A stretch of 64,000 nt of DNA, from assembly GCA_938743325.2 (NCBI GenBank), contig OW568890.1, forward strand, positions 124,001 to 188,000, in the 5' to 3' direction. The notes below the pieces were generated by a model. The model ran no database searches, was not told the origin of the DNA, and was given only the letters and a program-made list of their open reading frames with translations. The translations under genes and the position numbers were made by a program. How positions within the stretch are numbered: position 1 is the stretch's first letter; each line of letters begins with the position of its first letter. The DNA comes from Pycnococcus provasolii. Its lineage: Eukaryota > Chlorophyta > Pseudoscourfieldiophyceae > Pseudoscourfieldiales > Pycnococcaceae. This document shows, in pieces, positions 27,550-36,991 of the stretch.

Positions 27550-28734
27550 AGCGATGCGGTGCGATGAAGGGGGCCTGATGGAGCCGGGAGGGATGGGAGG
27601 GATGGGAGGGAGAGGAGAGCGGGTTCTGCAGATACTGATACTGATACGGAGGCGACCGGCCGCCGGGCCGGGAGGGGGAGAGGAAAAAGCAAGGAGCTTT
27701 TTGTCTTGAGCTTTTGGCTTTTTCCCCGAGCCCTCGGGCCCCCCGCGCGCCCAGATGAGAGATTCCCCGAGAAGGCCCCCCAGGGCTGCTGTTTTACACC
27801 ACAGGCACACGTGGTTCCAGGCGTCGAATCTATCATTTGGCGCGCGCTCGCTTTTTTCCGCTCCTTTCTCCTTTGCTGTCCAGTGTACAGATTTGGTCAG
27901 TTTGCTGTTGTCCCCTCCTTTTGGGTCACCATCCTTGAATGCTTTGTCTGGTCGACATTTGTGTTATGGGGGGAGTTCGGGGATCCCGGTCGGGTTTGCG
28001 CACGACGCGAGCGACCGAGCGTCCGCAAGGCGCGCGGCGAGCTCGACGGACGACGCGGCGCACGCGAACGCACCGACGGCCACGGAGGCTGCGCGCGCGA
28101 CGCACGGCGCGCTCGACGTAGCGCACGCAGCGCGCGACGCGGGTGCGCGCGCAACAACGGGTGGCGCGCTAAACGCAGGCGCTTCGCGTGCAACGCGAAC
28201 GGCTGACGCGTATGCGCTGACCACGCCGACGCGACCGGCTATGACGGAGGAGCTCCGTCATCGAGCTTCGCTGTGGATTTTTGCGAGTGCTGTGGACTCA
28301 TGAATGTCGAATGCACGCGTGTTTTCGGCAAATTTTCACCAGCATCTAGTTCCGGAGAGCGTACATGAAGCACTGGCAACAGACGGTTGGCGTGAAGCAA
28401 CGCAAGCAGAATTCAATCGCATCGTGGAACTCATGGCCGCATTTCGCAAAGTACCACGAAGTGAAGTGACAAGGACAAACGGCGTGCTGTACGAATGTGA
28501 TTGGAGGTTCGATGTAAAGACTGATGAGAACGGCAACGTGATTTAGCTCAAGGCAAGGCTTGTTGGCCGTGGTGACATCGACTCCCGAGCTGAATGCGAT
28601 GATACCAATGGTGGCGGATGTCGTAAGACTCGGAGCGTGGACAGTTCAGACCGACCGAGACCCAGCACACTATGTACTAGTTGGCGACGGCAAAAAAGAA
28701 AACAAATACAAATATTCACTTACATCATGGTACA
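27550..28734. other. Gene-poor stretch with repeats and a retroelement fragment
   Basis: Apart from the copia-like fragment listed separately, this region holds GGGATGGGAGGG repeats at 27590-27620 (upstream of the kinase gene) and a highly biased GCGCGCGACGC-rich segment at 27990-28240 that is open in several frames only because of composition. I see no host gene. Confidence 0.45.
28304..28600 (+). mobile_element. Fragment of a Ty1/copia-type reverse transcriptase (fossil)
   Basis: About 95 codons resemble the conserved start of the copia reverse transcriptase: EALATDGWREATQAEFNRI, then VPRSEV, CDWRFDVKTDENG and KARLVGRGD in the family order. Only this small part of the polymerase is present, with no LTRs visible nearby, so it is a broken, truncated relic. 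It lies downstream of the WD40 gene end and head-to-head with nothing. Confidence 0.7.
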
Positions 28735-30288
28735 TTACACGCCAGCTTTATCCTCGTCAAAGTCCTCCTCCTCCTCCTCCTCCTCCTCCTCCTCCTCAGC
28801 ATCATCATCAGCTTGCAGGGAGGCAAACGTTACGCCGAAGCGGCCACCGCCTGAGTGGCATTCCGATCCTATGCACACGGCATCCAAGCTGACCGCGTCC
28901 ACACTCAGCGCAGGCAAGCTTAGGCCGATGTGCACAGGCGCACGTCCAGCGCCACAGTGCAAGCTCAGGCTCGACGCATTTGGTACCGCGGCTGCGACGC
29001 CTCCGCCAATCCAGCACGCGCGAGGGCGCGAAGCACCCGCAGAAGAAGGCTCTGAGGGCAGAAGAGGGCTTGAGAAGTTTGCTAGAGGCGTGAACTGCGA
29101 TTGCCCGCTCGCCGACAAATGCAAGCTTCCCGTACGCCCGCTCGCGAGGTGCACGAGAACGCGGTCGCGGTGCGTCGGATGCAGGCGGAGCGTGCGCACT
29201 TCGATGCGCTCCTGGATCGGCGTCGGCGGGTCGCGCGCACCACGCAGGAGCGTTGGAGCGTGAATGCTCATCAGAGGTGCGTGGTGCTGCGTTCCCACCT
29301 TGGCGAATGCGACCGTCGCAGCGCTCGCCTTGCCGACGGCGCTTCGTCGCAGGTCCCACAGAATCACGTGCCCAGATTCGGTGCCCGCGAGAAGGCCTTG
29401 ACCCTGCGCGACAATCGCACAGCTCGTCGTGCTTCCCATCCGGTGTGGCACGCGCAGCGTGCTGACAGGATGCCGTCCCGCTCGCGCGTCCCACAGCCTC
29501 GCCGCGCCGGCGCGGCTCACGACGACGGCTGAATACCCGTGCCCTTGCGGCAGGAGGCTGACGTCCGTCGCGCCGTCTCCGCCGCGTTCTTCGTACCTCG
29601 GCTCTGGCACGAGTTTCCACGTCTCGACGGCGGCGCGCGGCCTCGCGTCGTTCCAGCTGGGCATGCGGCTGAGGTCGTACCCTCGAACACCCGGCGCGTC
29701 CATTCCCACGACGGCTGCGTGGTTGAGGTCGCGCGGGTCCCACGCGATCGACGTGATGGTTCCGCACGTCGGCACGAAGCTGACAATTTCTGGCGACGTC
29801 GCGTGTTGCCGTCTTGCGAGGTCGACGTCCAGTAATGTGACTGCGTTCATTTTCCTGTCCAGTGACCGTCCGGCAGCCAGCAGAAGTCCGTTTTCGCTTC
29901 CGTCCGCCGCGAGCATGGCTGCTCCGTGGTGGTGCAAGCCTGCGTTTAAGTTTGTCATCGGCTGGTCTGACGAATCCTGCGCTTGCGCTCGGGTTGTCGG
30001 TTCCACTTTGAGAGACGCGGGCGGCTTCAAAGTTGACCCTGCAGATGAAGATGAAGAGGCGAGCATGACTTTGAGGAATGACTCACGAAATCCCAATGAT
30101 GATGAGACATGGAACCTTCTTGAGGGAAAGGGAAACCTCCCAAGACCATAATCATGACGACCAATAAAGCCACGACCGCCACGACCACCCCCATAACCAC
30201 CCTGTTCACGCAGCAACAAAGAAGCTGGTAAAGGTAACAAAGAAGCTGCCATATCATGAGAAGACTCCATTGTTGTTGTACCACTCAT
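28735..30288 (-). CDS. WD40-repeat protein of unknown specific role
   Basis: The first ATG in the conserved frame is at 30288, giving 517 residues; other ATGs at 30270 and 30066 are possible. The N-terminal 100 residues are Gly/Arg-rich and Ser-rich and could be a plastid or mitochondrial presequence, or leader sequence if the 30066 ATG is used. The rest shows WD40-type strands: ITSIAWDPRDLNHAAVVGMD, SAVVVSRAGAARLWDARAGR, GQGLLAGTESGHVILWDLRR and VRTLRLHPTHRDRVLVHLAS. It ends in a long Glu/Asp run encoded by a CTC-rich repeat. The blades are few and diverged, so family is unclear. The gene is divergent from a J-protein gene, with a telomere-like cluster in between. Confidence 0.65.
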   Translation of the reverse strand: MSGTTTMESSHDMAASLLPLPASLLLREQGGYGGGRGGRGFIGRHDYGLGRFPFPSRRFHVSSSLGFRESFLKVMLASSSSSAGSTLKPPASLKVEPTTRAQAQDSSDQPMTNLNAGLHHHGAAMLAADGSENGLLLAAGRSLDRKMNAVTLLDVDLARRQHATSPEIVSFVPTCGTITSIAWDPRDLNHAAVVGMDAPGVRGYDLSRMPSWNDARPRAAVETWKLVPEPRYEERGGDGATDVSLLPQGHGYSAVVVSRAGAARLWDARAGRHPVSTLRVPHRMGSTTSCAIVAQGQGLLAGTESGHVILWDLRRSAVGKASAATVAFAKVGTQHHAPLMSIHAPTLLRGARDPPTPIQERIEVRTLRLHPTHRDRVLVHLASGRTGSLHLSASGQSQFTPLANFSSPLLPSEPSSAGASRPRACWIGGGVAAAVPNASSLSLHCGAGRAPVHIGLSLPALSVDAVSLDAVCIGSECHSGGGRFGVTFASLQADDDAEEEEEEEEEEEDFDEDKAGV

Positions 30289-30418
30289 TACGATGATGAG
30301 GAATATGTAAGTGACAGATTGAGTGAAGTCGTACCAACCTAGGGAACAGAACCGTTTGAAAATAATAATGGCCAGCACCTGAGGAGGGAAGGGAGGAGGG
30401 AAAACACAAATCTCGAAT

Positions 30419-30467
30419 CCCTAACCCTAACCCTAACCCTAATCCTAACCCTAACCCTAACACCCTA
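30419..30467. promoter_or_regulatory. CCCTAA repeat cluster in a divergent promoter
   Basis: Seven or so near-perfect CCCTAA units (one is TCCTAA) lie 131 bases from the ATG of the minus-strand WD40 gene and 123 bases from the ATG of the plus-strand J-protein gene. The intergenic space is only 300 bases, so the cluster is likely part of both promoters. No other feature is seen in the gap. Confidence 0.65.
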
Positions 30468-30589
30468 CGATCATACCCTAATGCCCGAATGCCCTCCAGG
30501 TGGTCCGGCGCCATTTCTCTCCCGCCTCTTCTGCGCCATACCTATTTTATTTGTCTTGATCAATGCCGTAAGTGAGTAAATAAGCACCC

Positions 30590-31954
30590 ATGGCTCCTCC
30601 TCCTCCCTCTGATGCGTTGTATGCCGTTTTAAATGCACATCCTGGATGCTCATCAAGTGAGTTGCGTCAAGCTTTCACGCAAGCAGTCATGGAGTGCCAC
30701 CCGGACACGTCATCATCATCATCTTCGTCATCATCATCACCCTCGGTGGTACTTAAGCACCGCATACGGCTTGCACGCGTGCTCTTCGCGTGGAGAATTC
30801 TGAAGTCGCCCCTTTTGAAACAGAAGTATGACGCAAACGCACTCCAAGACGCGCCGAACGCACCACCGCAACCACCCTCGGAGGCGGAAGAAGCGGAAGA
30901 CATACTGGAAGCGGAAGCGAAACAACGGGCGGAAGGGTGGATTCAGGAAATGGAACAGTACCTGTTCTACTATCCTGCAAAAATTAAAGGCGCGTTCACA
31001 GCAAACAAAACAGAGTCGCCAACGCAAACGCATAAACAAGTCGTGCAACTTCGCCTCTACCAGCTCGCAAGAAACGAACTCAAATTTGCACTCAAGCACG
31101 TCATCACAGGACCGCCCGTCGACCAGGAAATGATTGACGTGCACGGCGCACTGCCAACGGCTTACGAAATGGAAAGGTGCACCACATATCCGCACGCAAC
31201 GCCGACGGATCATTCCGTCTTCGCGCTCGTCTCTGGAACGCGAGTTCTTGGGGCTGTCAGACAAACACCCGACGAAGGACTCAAACTCGAAGTCGGTGCT
31301 GCTGGCGTCGTCGCTGTTGCCGAGAAACACGGCGAAAATCTTGTGCTTGCTGAGCGTGTCGAGTTAGGACGCGACGCCGTCGCACACAGGTGGCGAACAG
31401 CCGCGGAACTTCACCTGGACGCCAGCACCGACGCGTGGAATTTGCACGTGCCACCACCAACGTGCCACGCTCGCCTGCACGACTCCGCAGCCGACGCGGC
31501 GGTACCGTTCGTGCCGTCCGACTCGTATCAGCCAGCGGCATTTTACCTCAGCCGGCGTCGGCTTGCGGGGACGACGACGCTGAGGCTAGGCAAGACGGCC
31601 GCGAATGCGTACGCGTTAGCGGCACGCGGAGGTGGTGCGTTACCGTTCACCGCACTCGCGATGGCGGCATCTGGAATCGCGGTAGCACGACGTGTTGATG
31701 TCGGCCGAAGTTTCACGCAACCTCTCGGCGTGCGTGACCACATGTTTGACGGTCCGAGCTGGTACGTGGAGGTGGCTCCTGAGCCGACGAGATCTCGCTC
31801 TCTTCCTTCGTCGTCGTCGCACGCAACAAGCAGTCACCCGAGTGTGACGCGCCTATCGCTTCGTTGCGTTCCTTTACTAGCCGCCGCCGTTCAGCTTGCG
31901 GAGGACCGCTCGCGCCGACGCGAAGGAGCACAACCTGACTGTAGACTTATGTAA
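30590..31954 (+). CDS. J-domain (DnaJ-like) protein with a long unassigned C-terminal region
   Basis: The 454-residue product begins with a diverged J-domain (about residues 5-85): ELRQAFTQAVMECHPDTS carries the HPD motif needed to stimulate Hsp70 ATPase, with a poly-Ser insert before helix III and RILKSPLLKQKYDAN at the end. No Gly/Phe or zinc-finger region follows, so it is a class III (class C) J-protein. The remaining 370 residues contain a helical part (AEGWIQEMEQYLFYY) and a large beta-rich part of repeated strand patterns (GTRVLGAVRQTPDEGLKLEV, FYLSRRRLAGTTTLRLGK) reminiscent of a barrel or repeat-beta fold. I do not recognise this part. Location cannot be told from sequence. Confidence 0.7.
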   Translation: MAPPPPSDALYAVLNAHPGCSSSELRQAFTQAVMECHPDTSSSSSSSSSSPSVVLKHRIRLARVLFAWRILKSPLLKQKYDANALQDAPNAPPQPPSEAEEAEDILEAEAKQRAEGWIQEMEQYLFYYPAKIKGAFTANKTESPTQTHKQVVQLRLYQLARNELKFALKHVITGPPVDQEMIDVHGALPTAYEMERCTTYPHATPTDHSVFALVSGTRVLGAVRQTPDEGLKLEVGAAGVVAVAEKHGENLVLAERVELGRDAVAHRWRTAAELHLDASTDAWNLHVPPPTCHARLHDSAADAAVPFVPSDSYQPAAFYLSRRRLAGTTTLRLGKTAANAYALAARGGGALPFTALAMAASGIAVARRVDVGRSFTQPLGVRDHMFDGPSWYVEVAPEPTRSRSLPSSSSHATSSHPSVTRLSLRCVPLLAAAVQLAEDRSRRREGAQPDCRLM

Positions 31955-32018
31955 GCTTAATATTCCTTGTGAATACTTTTTTTCAAACTCATCCCAAACT
32001 CAGAGGACCCATTGCGGC

Positions 32019-33335
32019 TTACCACTCATGAAACGGCGTGGCGACCACCTCAGGCTCAGAGTTTCTTGCTCGGTGGTTTCGCGGAATCATGCTTGAGGCA
32101 AAGCGCGGCGAATCATTGGCATTTTCGTCAGGGTAGAAGGCGCAGCGCGCAAGGTTCCAACTCGGACGGCGACTTCTGCCACCCTTGACTTGGTCCGGAT
32201 AGAGCAGGCTTAGCACGGTCACCGCAAACGTCTTTTCCAAGGTAAGCAACTCATCCAAGGCAAGTTGCGAGCGCATTCGCTCAAGCAGTGTCGGGTTCTC
32301 GAACACCTTCAGAGTTGCCCCCACTCCAAACTCCATCCCGTATTCTTCCGTCTCAAGGTATTCGATCTGAAGCAAGTGCTCCCATAACGACGACTCGTCT
32401 TCTGACGCGATTTCGGTGGCCGCGGCCGCAACGGAGGCTGTTGCTGCAGGTTGTGGACAAATGCACTTGACAAGCACACGCGATTCTTCAAATCCATCTA
32501 CGTATTCCCCGTAATCTACTGCCTGAATGCGCACAAAGCCATCCTTGCCGTGCACGCGCAGCGTCGCCGAAACGCTCCTACGAATACTTTCTACATCGAC
32601 ATTGCCTGCTGCAGAGTGCTCGTTATTCTCCGCCGTGACGTCGTACTGAATGCTTGCAACGGCTCTTTCGAGCGGGGTCACGATTGTGCGTAGAATCTCG
32701 CGCATAGCCTGCTCTGGGAGATTTGCGAGCATCGCAGACTCGGGAGGAAGCGCCAAGCCGGCTGCCGAGTCGCGCCGCGCTTGCACGTATCCAAGCAGCA
32801 AGATGGTCGCGCGTCCGACGTTCTCGCGGTACACGTCCCAGCAATCTACTCTTTTGCGTTTTTTCCTTCCCGACTTCGTACTTTTTGGTTCCTCCTTCTT
32901 TGCAACCACGTGAATCGCCGCTTGTCTTGCAGCCTCGCTCCTCACTTCGTGCTTCGCGTTTGCAAACGCGTTGCACGCCTCGCGAAAGCGTGCAGTCGTT
33001 TCGCGGCTTCTGAAGATTAGTTGGAGCATGAACCCTTCCAACGTTTCGTTATCGCTGCAATCTCTGTACGTCGTCGTCCCTGTCACGTCATTTCGCACGT
33101 GCATCTTTAATACTGCGTCTTGAGCCATGGCCTCGACGCTTAAACCGTGTGTAGCAAGAGTTTTCCCTCCTAAGAGTTCTCCGCACACGCGTCGTTTCAT
33201 ATCCGCAGCGGTCGGTGAGTGCGGCGAAGTGATTTTCATGGCTTTGACATGAGTGAGCTGCGGGAATTCGACGACGAAGGTTGCGTGGGTGTACTTATGT
33301 AGGACCCGCGGTGCTGCTGCGGCCGCCCCGGCCAT
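32019..33335 (-). CDS. Unknown protein with basic nuclear-signal-like motif
   Basis: The ATG at 33335 opens a 438-residue frame (upstream only a TTG). N-terminal residues 1-110 look like a ubiquitin- or PB1-like beta-grasp region (HATFVVEFPQLTHVKAMKIT...), followed by helices, a basic cluster SGRKKRKRVD (about 172-181) that could be a nuclear localisation signal, and a long helical region (ATILLLGYVQARR; LERAVASIQYDVTAE). The C-terminal 100 residues are mixed and end in polar low complexity. I recognise no family. It is convergent with the upstream J-protein and divergent from the next one, with a telomere-like cluster in that promoter. Confidence 0.65.
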   Translation of the reverse strand: MAGAAAAAPRVLHKYTHATFVVEFPQLTHVKAMKITSPHSPTAADMKRRVCGELLGGKTLATHGLSVEAMAQDAVLKMHVRNDVTGTTTYRDCSDNETLEGFMLQLIFRSRETTARFREACNAFANAKHEVRSEAARQAAIHVVAKKEEPKSTKSGRKKRKRVDCWDVYRENVGRATILLLGYVQARRDSAAGLALPPESAMLANLPEQAMREILRTIVTPLERAVASIQYDVTAENNEHSAAGNVDVESIRRSVSATLRVHGKDGFVRIQAVDYGEYVDGFEESRVLVKCICPQPAATASVAAAATEIASEDESSLWEHLLQIEYLETEEYGMEFGVGATLKVFENPTLLERMRSQLALDELLTLEKTFAVTVLSLLYPDQVKGGRSRRPSWNLARCAFYPDENANDSPRFASSMIPRNHRARNSEPEVVATPFHEW

Positions 33336-33600
33336 GGCGCACAACAACAAGGAGTCTAGCTAGGAAAGTAAGTGGCACTGAAGTAAAACAGAGTGAAGTG
33401 ATGTACCGCACGCCACGCACAGCACGTGTCGTTGAAGGGTCGGGCCCCACCACAGCCCACCCCACCAGGCTGCGGCTAGCCTCACCTACCTGCCTGACTG
33501 CCTCAACTTCCTTGCTCTCCTCATCGACCTTCCGTACCATCAGAGCAAAGAATAAGCGCCCAATAGAGACGGCCGGACGCAGCCCACCAACCAAGTAAGT

Positions 33601-33632
33601 GTTAGGGTTTTCAGTTAGGGTTAGGGTTAGGG
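33601..33632. promoter_or_regulatory. TTAGGG repeat cluster in a divergent promoter
   Basis: Four TTAGGG-like units, here in the opposite orientation to the 30419 cluster, lie 102 bases upstream of the small J-protein ATG and 266 bases from the ATG of the unknown gene on the minus strand. Two CCCGGG palindromes (33652 and 33698) lie between it and the J-protein start. Confidence 0.6.
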
Positions 33633-33733
33633 TCAGTTTCTGGTTTCACTGCCCGGGTATGTAAAAGTGCGCGCGTCTTCCTTCCAATCCCAATCACCCC
33701 CGGGAGCTTCATCATCAACGAATACGTGTCTCT

Positions 33734-34315
33734 ATGGACTACTACCGCGTCCTGCAAGTCTCGCGCGACGCCTCGTCGGCTGAAATCAAAGCGGCGTACC
33801 GGAAAGCGGCGCTCACGTGCCACCCAGACAGACACGCATCCACAGGATCGGCGGACTCGCAAGCGTCCATGACGACGAAGTTCGCGCAAATCACCGAGGC
33901 GTACGAAACGCTCAGTGACGTGCAGAGAAGACGCGTGTACGACAGAGACGGAAGAAGTGCGGCAGCCAGAGATCCGACTGGGGCGTCGTACTGGAGGCAG
34001 CGAGGTGCGGCGACCAGCAGCACGTGGTCGGAGGCGGAAAAGGCGAGGTACTTCTACAACGGAGGGAGCACGCGACCGCGACCTGGACTCAGAGATGTGC
34101 TCTTCTCCATCTTGCGCGTGCCACGTTCGAACCCGTTCACGCGCGCGGATGCGGCGATGCACCTGCTCATGGGAGGGACCCTTTTCGCGGGTCTAGGCGC
34201 GTTCGGCTCCTTTGGCGACGTTGCGTGGCAGTCGCAAAACAAAGGACGGTCGTTCGACGACGCCATGGACAAGGTGAAGCGCGCAAGACGCAAGTGGGTG
34301 TCAGAGGAACCTTGA
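33734..34315 (+). CDS. Small membrane-anchored J-domain protein
   Basis: This 193-residue protein begins directly with a canonical J-domain (residues 1-75): MDYYRVLQVSRDASSAEIKA, the HPD motif in TCHPDRHA, and FAQITEAYETLSDVQRRRVY. A short linker follows (WRQRGAATSSTW) and then one hydrophobic segment near 145-165 (LLMGGTLFAGLGAFGSFGD), which may be a single membrane helix, and a basic end (VKRARRKWVSEEP). A J-domain on the cytosolic or matrix side of a membrane recruits Hsp70 there; the organelle is not determined. Class C J-proteins of this size occur in mitochondria and the ER. TGTAA lies at about 34333 and 34354 after the stop. Confidence 0.8.
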   Translation: MDYYRVLQVSRDASSAEIKAAYRKAALTCHPDRHASTGSADSQASMTTKFAQITEAYETLSDVQRRRVYDRDGRSAAARDPTGASYWRQRGAATSSTWSEAEKARYFYNGGSTRPRPGLRDVLFSILRVPRSNPFTRADAAMHLLMGGTLFAGLGAFGSFGDVAWQSQNKGRSFDDAMDKVKRARRKWVSEEP

Positions 34316-34366
34316 GCTATGTACCAATTCGTGTGTAATGTACCTACTACTATGTAACGTTACTGA

Positions 34367-35581
34367 TCATTGTTTTGTGCCAAGAACGGCGCGGTGTCGC
34401 GGGTCCATGGCCACCGTCTCCACGCCTGTCAGGCCCATCTCCTCGAACGTGGACATCATGTCCAGCACGTAGTACTCGTCGCTGTGCGGTTCGGTGGACT
34501 TCATCAGCGTGAATATCACGGGCGGAAGCTTCTGAATCACCTCGCTCTTCGGATCGTTGTCGCACATGACAAGCGTTCCACCTGGTCGCAGGAGGCGAAC
34601 CGCCTCGCGCACAATGTCCTTCGTCGCCGCCGTCGGGCACTCGTGCAGCACAAACGCAAGGCTGACGACGTCGAACGACGCGTCGGGCATGCCCGTGCTC
34701 TCAGCGAGGCCGTGCACGTACGAGATGCGCCGTTCTCCCTCGAGTCCTTGAGGGGTCCACGCTTCGCCTTCGCTGCGCTCGCGAAGTTCTGCGACAGCGA
34801 GCATGTAGGCGGAGAGGTCGAGTCCGACGACTTCTTTTGCGGTGTCGAAGGCGCCCGCGAGTGCCCTCGTGCTGATTCCCACGCTGCATCCCATGTCAAG
34901 AATGCGCGCAGGATCGCTGCTTCCCTGTTTGGCTCTGTGTTGCTTGACAGCGTCGCAGTACGCGTCCCTGAGTCTTCCCTGCGCGGTTTGCCACGAGATG
35001 TCTTCGTTCGGCCAGACGCGCAGTGCCATGGCGTACGTCGCGCTCTCCGCCTCCGCCGCGGCGAGCCAGTTTAGGTTTCCTTCGTCGTACGCGTGGAATG
35101 GCATGAGGTAGTAGTCTGGATACATGTTTTCGACGTTTGGGTTATTGATGTCGTCGTAGCACGCCTTCACGTTTGCGTTTTCAAGCAGCGCTTGTGACTT
35201 CGCGGTCCAGTTGACACCATTTTTCTCCGCGGTGTTGATGAGAGTTCTTCGCGCCATGAACTTCATCGGCGTGTACAGCGGCGACGCAATTAACGCGTTG
35301 ACGAACTGGCTCAGGACATCTTCCGCACCTGCCCACGCAGGTTTCGACGGTGACGAGGTGGTGGATGACGACGATGATGACGACGAGGAGGCACACTTAA
35401 GCCTCACTAATCTCAAAGAAACATGTTTCCTCCTCCTGAGAGATCCTTGCATCGACGACCCCGACCCCGACGGATCATTTTCGAACCGTCGATGAGAAGA
35501 AACACGCAGAAGCATGTGAGGTGATGACGAGTAAGAAAACACACGAGAGTAAGCACGATTCACAACAACAACAGGCGGCAT
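34367..35581 (-). CDS. Plastid-targeted SAM-dependent methyltransferase (type 11)
   Basis: The 404-residue precursor (ATG at 35581) starts with a Ser/Arg-rich transit-peptide-like region (about 1-80), then a helical region and a class I methyltransferase domain. SAM motif I is ILDMGCSVGISTRALA, motif II includes VVGLDLSAYMLA, and the later motif is FDVVSLAFVLHECP followed by LRPGGTLVMCDNDPKSE, typical of the UbiE/type 11 group that methylates quinones, lipids or pigments. The acceptor substrate cannot be told. It is divergent from the PYG7-like plastid gene with only 407 bases between the ATGs, which suggests a shared promoter for two plastid functions. Confidence 0.78.
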   Translation of the reverse strand: MPPVVVVNRAYSRVFSYSSSPHMLLRVSSHRRFENDPSGSGSSMQGSLRRRKHVSLRLVRLKCASSSSSSSSSTTSSPSKPAWAGAEDVLSQFVNALIASPLYTPMKFMARRTLINTAEKNGVNWTAKSQALLENANVKACYDDINNPNVENMYPDYYLMPFHAYDEGNLNWLAAAEAESATYAMALRVWPNEDISWQTAQGRLRDAYCDAVKQHRAKQGSSDPARILDMGCSVGISTRALAGAFDTAKEVVGLDLSAYMLAVAELRERSEGEAWTPQGLEGERRISYVHGLAESTGMPDASFDVVSLAFVLHECPTAATKDIVREAVRLLRPGGTLVMCDNDPKSEVIQKLPPVIFTLMKSTEPHSDEYYVLDMMSTFEEMGLTGVETVAMDPRHRAVLGTKQ

Positions 35582-35988
35582 GGTATATACCCCAGTGGAG
35601 GTGGGCCCCAAGATGATGAAGCGTATTGACGAATGATGAAAGAGAGAAGGGTGTGCGAGATAGAAAGATATTACCCCCGGGGGTAGATCGCAACGCCAAG
35701 GACGATCCTGGAGGAACTCGGAAATCGCAAAATCGCACTAAAAACTTTTTAGGAAATCGAACAGATCGATCTACCAAACCCCGATTATTACAAAACTTCC
35801 GTCCAAATTTAGTCTGGCGAAGTTTGATAAGGCGATCGGATAAGGCGTTCTGACGTCGCCCCCCCCGGCTGCCCGGGGTGTGATATCATTTGGTGCCCGG
35901 TAGTTTATGTAGGTCCTCCTTCCCGAACTCCCCCGCCCCCGCCCCCGCCCGGGGCAGCCCGGGGGAACCCCATCAAAAGACGACGACG
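35582..35988. promoter_or_regulatory. Divergent promoter of the methyltransferase and PYG7-like genes
   Basis: This 407-base gap holds a perfect CCCCCGGGGG palindrome at 35674-35683, three CCCGGG sites at 35872, 35948 and 35958, and an AT-rich middle with repeated CGATCGG/GATAAGGCG near 35825-35850. No gene is visible. The GC palindromes lie close to both starts. Confidence 0.5.
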
Positions 35989-36834
35989 ATGATGGCCGCC
36001 GGGAACACCTTGTCTCGTATGTCGCGTGTGAGGACTTCTTCAGCTCACAAATCTGCTCCTCGTGGCCACAGAGCCATGCTTGGGAGGAGTTGTGATGCGA
36101 CCCTTGGTGGAAACCTCCTTCTTCCGTGCGTCACTATAAGACGTGTGCATGCCACAGGCAATCACAAAACACGATCATCATCAGCATCCAGGGCCGCCTT
36201 CGCCTTACCCTCCGCCGCCACCGGGGGAGCAGCATCTCCACAGGAGATCGCTATGCTGGCCGAGGGACTCGAGGCGCCCGTGCAGGTCCTCTACCTCGGT
36301 GCGCTGCTCACCTTTCTGGGAGGCGCGGCGTTCTTCGTTGTCAGGCAAGTCCTCGAGCGAAGGGAACTCGAGATCAGCGCATACGATCTCGGTGAAAAGG
36401 CACGCGCGAACGTCGCCACGCCGCAGGAACTGTACGAACTAGGAAGCATACTTGCTCGCAAAAAGGTGTACAGCCTCGCCGTCAAACACCTCGAGGATGC
36501 GCTCGCGGCGATGCCCGCGGACGACCCCGACGGCGCGGCGGTGCACAACGCGCTCGGGTACGCATACAGCAAGATGGACATGTTCGACTTAGCCAAGGAA
36601 CAGTACGAACAAGCGACGGGCATGCAGCCGGGGTACGTGATGGCGTGGAACAACCTCGGGGACGTCTGCGAGAAGAGCCGTGACCTCGAGCGAGCGGCGG
36701 AGGCGTACACTGAGACACTCAAGTTTGCGCCGGAGAACGAAATTGCCAAGGAGAGGCTTGAGTTTGTGAGGCGGCGCATCTCCACGTACGGAGCGCGCGG
36801 ACCAGCTCCCGCGCCTGAAGATCCGGGTTGGTAA
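35989..36834 (+). CDS. PYG7: PYG7/Ycf37-like TPR protein for photosystem I assembly (plastid)
   Basis: The 281-residue precursor (ATG at 35989) has a basic Ser-rich transit peptide (about 1-75), one membrane helix (about 97-118, VQVLYLGALLTFLGGAAFFV) and three TPR repeats (about 144-257), the last spelled YVMAWNNLGDVCEKSRDLER. In Arabidopsis PYG7 and cyanobacterial Ycf37 the same order, one N-terminal membrane helix then TPRs, anchors the protein to the thylakoid where it helps photosystem I assemble and accumulate. The segment ELYELGSILARKKVYSLAVK and ALGYAYSKMDMFDLAKEQYE match that family well. Function is inferred from this similarity. The gene is divergent from the plastid methyltransferase. 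Confidence 0.82.
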   Translation: MMAAGNTLSRMSRVRTSSAHKSAPRGHRAMLGRSCDATLGGNLLLPCVTIRRVHATGNHKTRSSSASRAAFALPSAATGGAASPQEIAMLAEGLEAPVQVLYLGALLTFLGGAAFFVVRQVLERRELEISAYDLGEKARANVATPQELYELGSILARKKVYSLAVKHLEDALAAMPADDPDGAAVHNALGYAYSKMDMFDLAKEQYEQATGMQPGYVMAWNNLGDVCEKSRDLERAAEAYTETLKFAPENEIAKERLEFVRRRISTYGARGPAPAPEDPGW

Positions 36835-36991
36835 AAAAAATCGATTTTTCTTAAAAACAACAACAACAACAACGTGATCCATATCGACGGTCAATGTTGT
36901 ATGGTTTGATATAGAAAGGGCAGAACGAATAGAAGGTGAAGTTACTGTACCACACGAAAATGCGCGTGTACAACTCGCTCTTTTTGTTGTC

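Noticed and set aside
27755-28303. 182-codon Ala-rich frame left of the copia fragment
   Set aside because: Composition is an artefact of the GCGCGACGC-rich segment, open in several frames; no motif.
34367-35581. Methyltransferase as part of a mobile element like the frame at 56304
   Set aside because: It has a plastid-type leader, UbiE/type 11 motifs and a divergent promoter with PYG7, and no flanking repeats.
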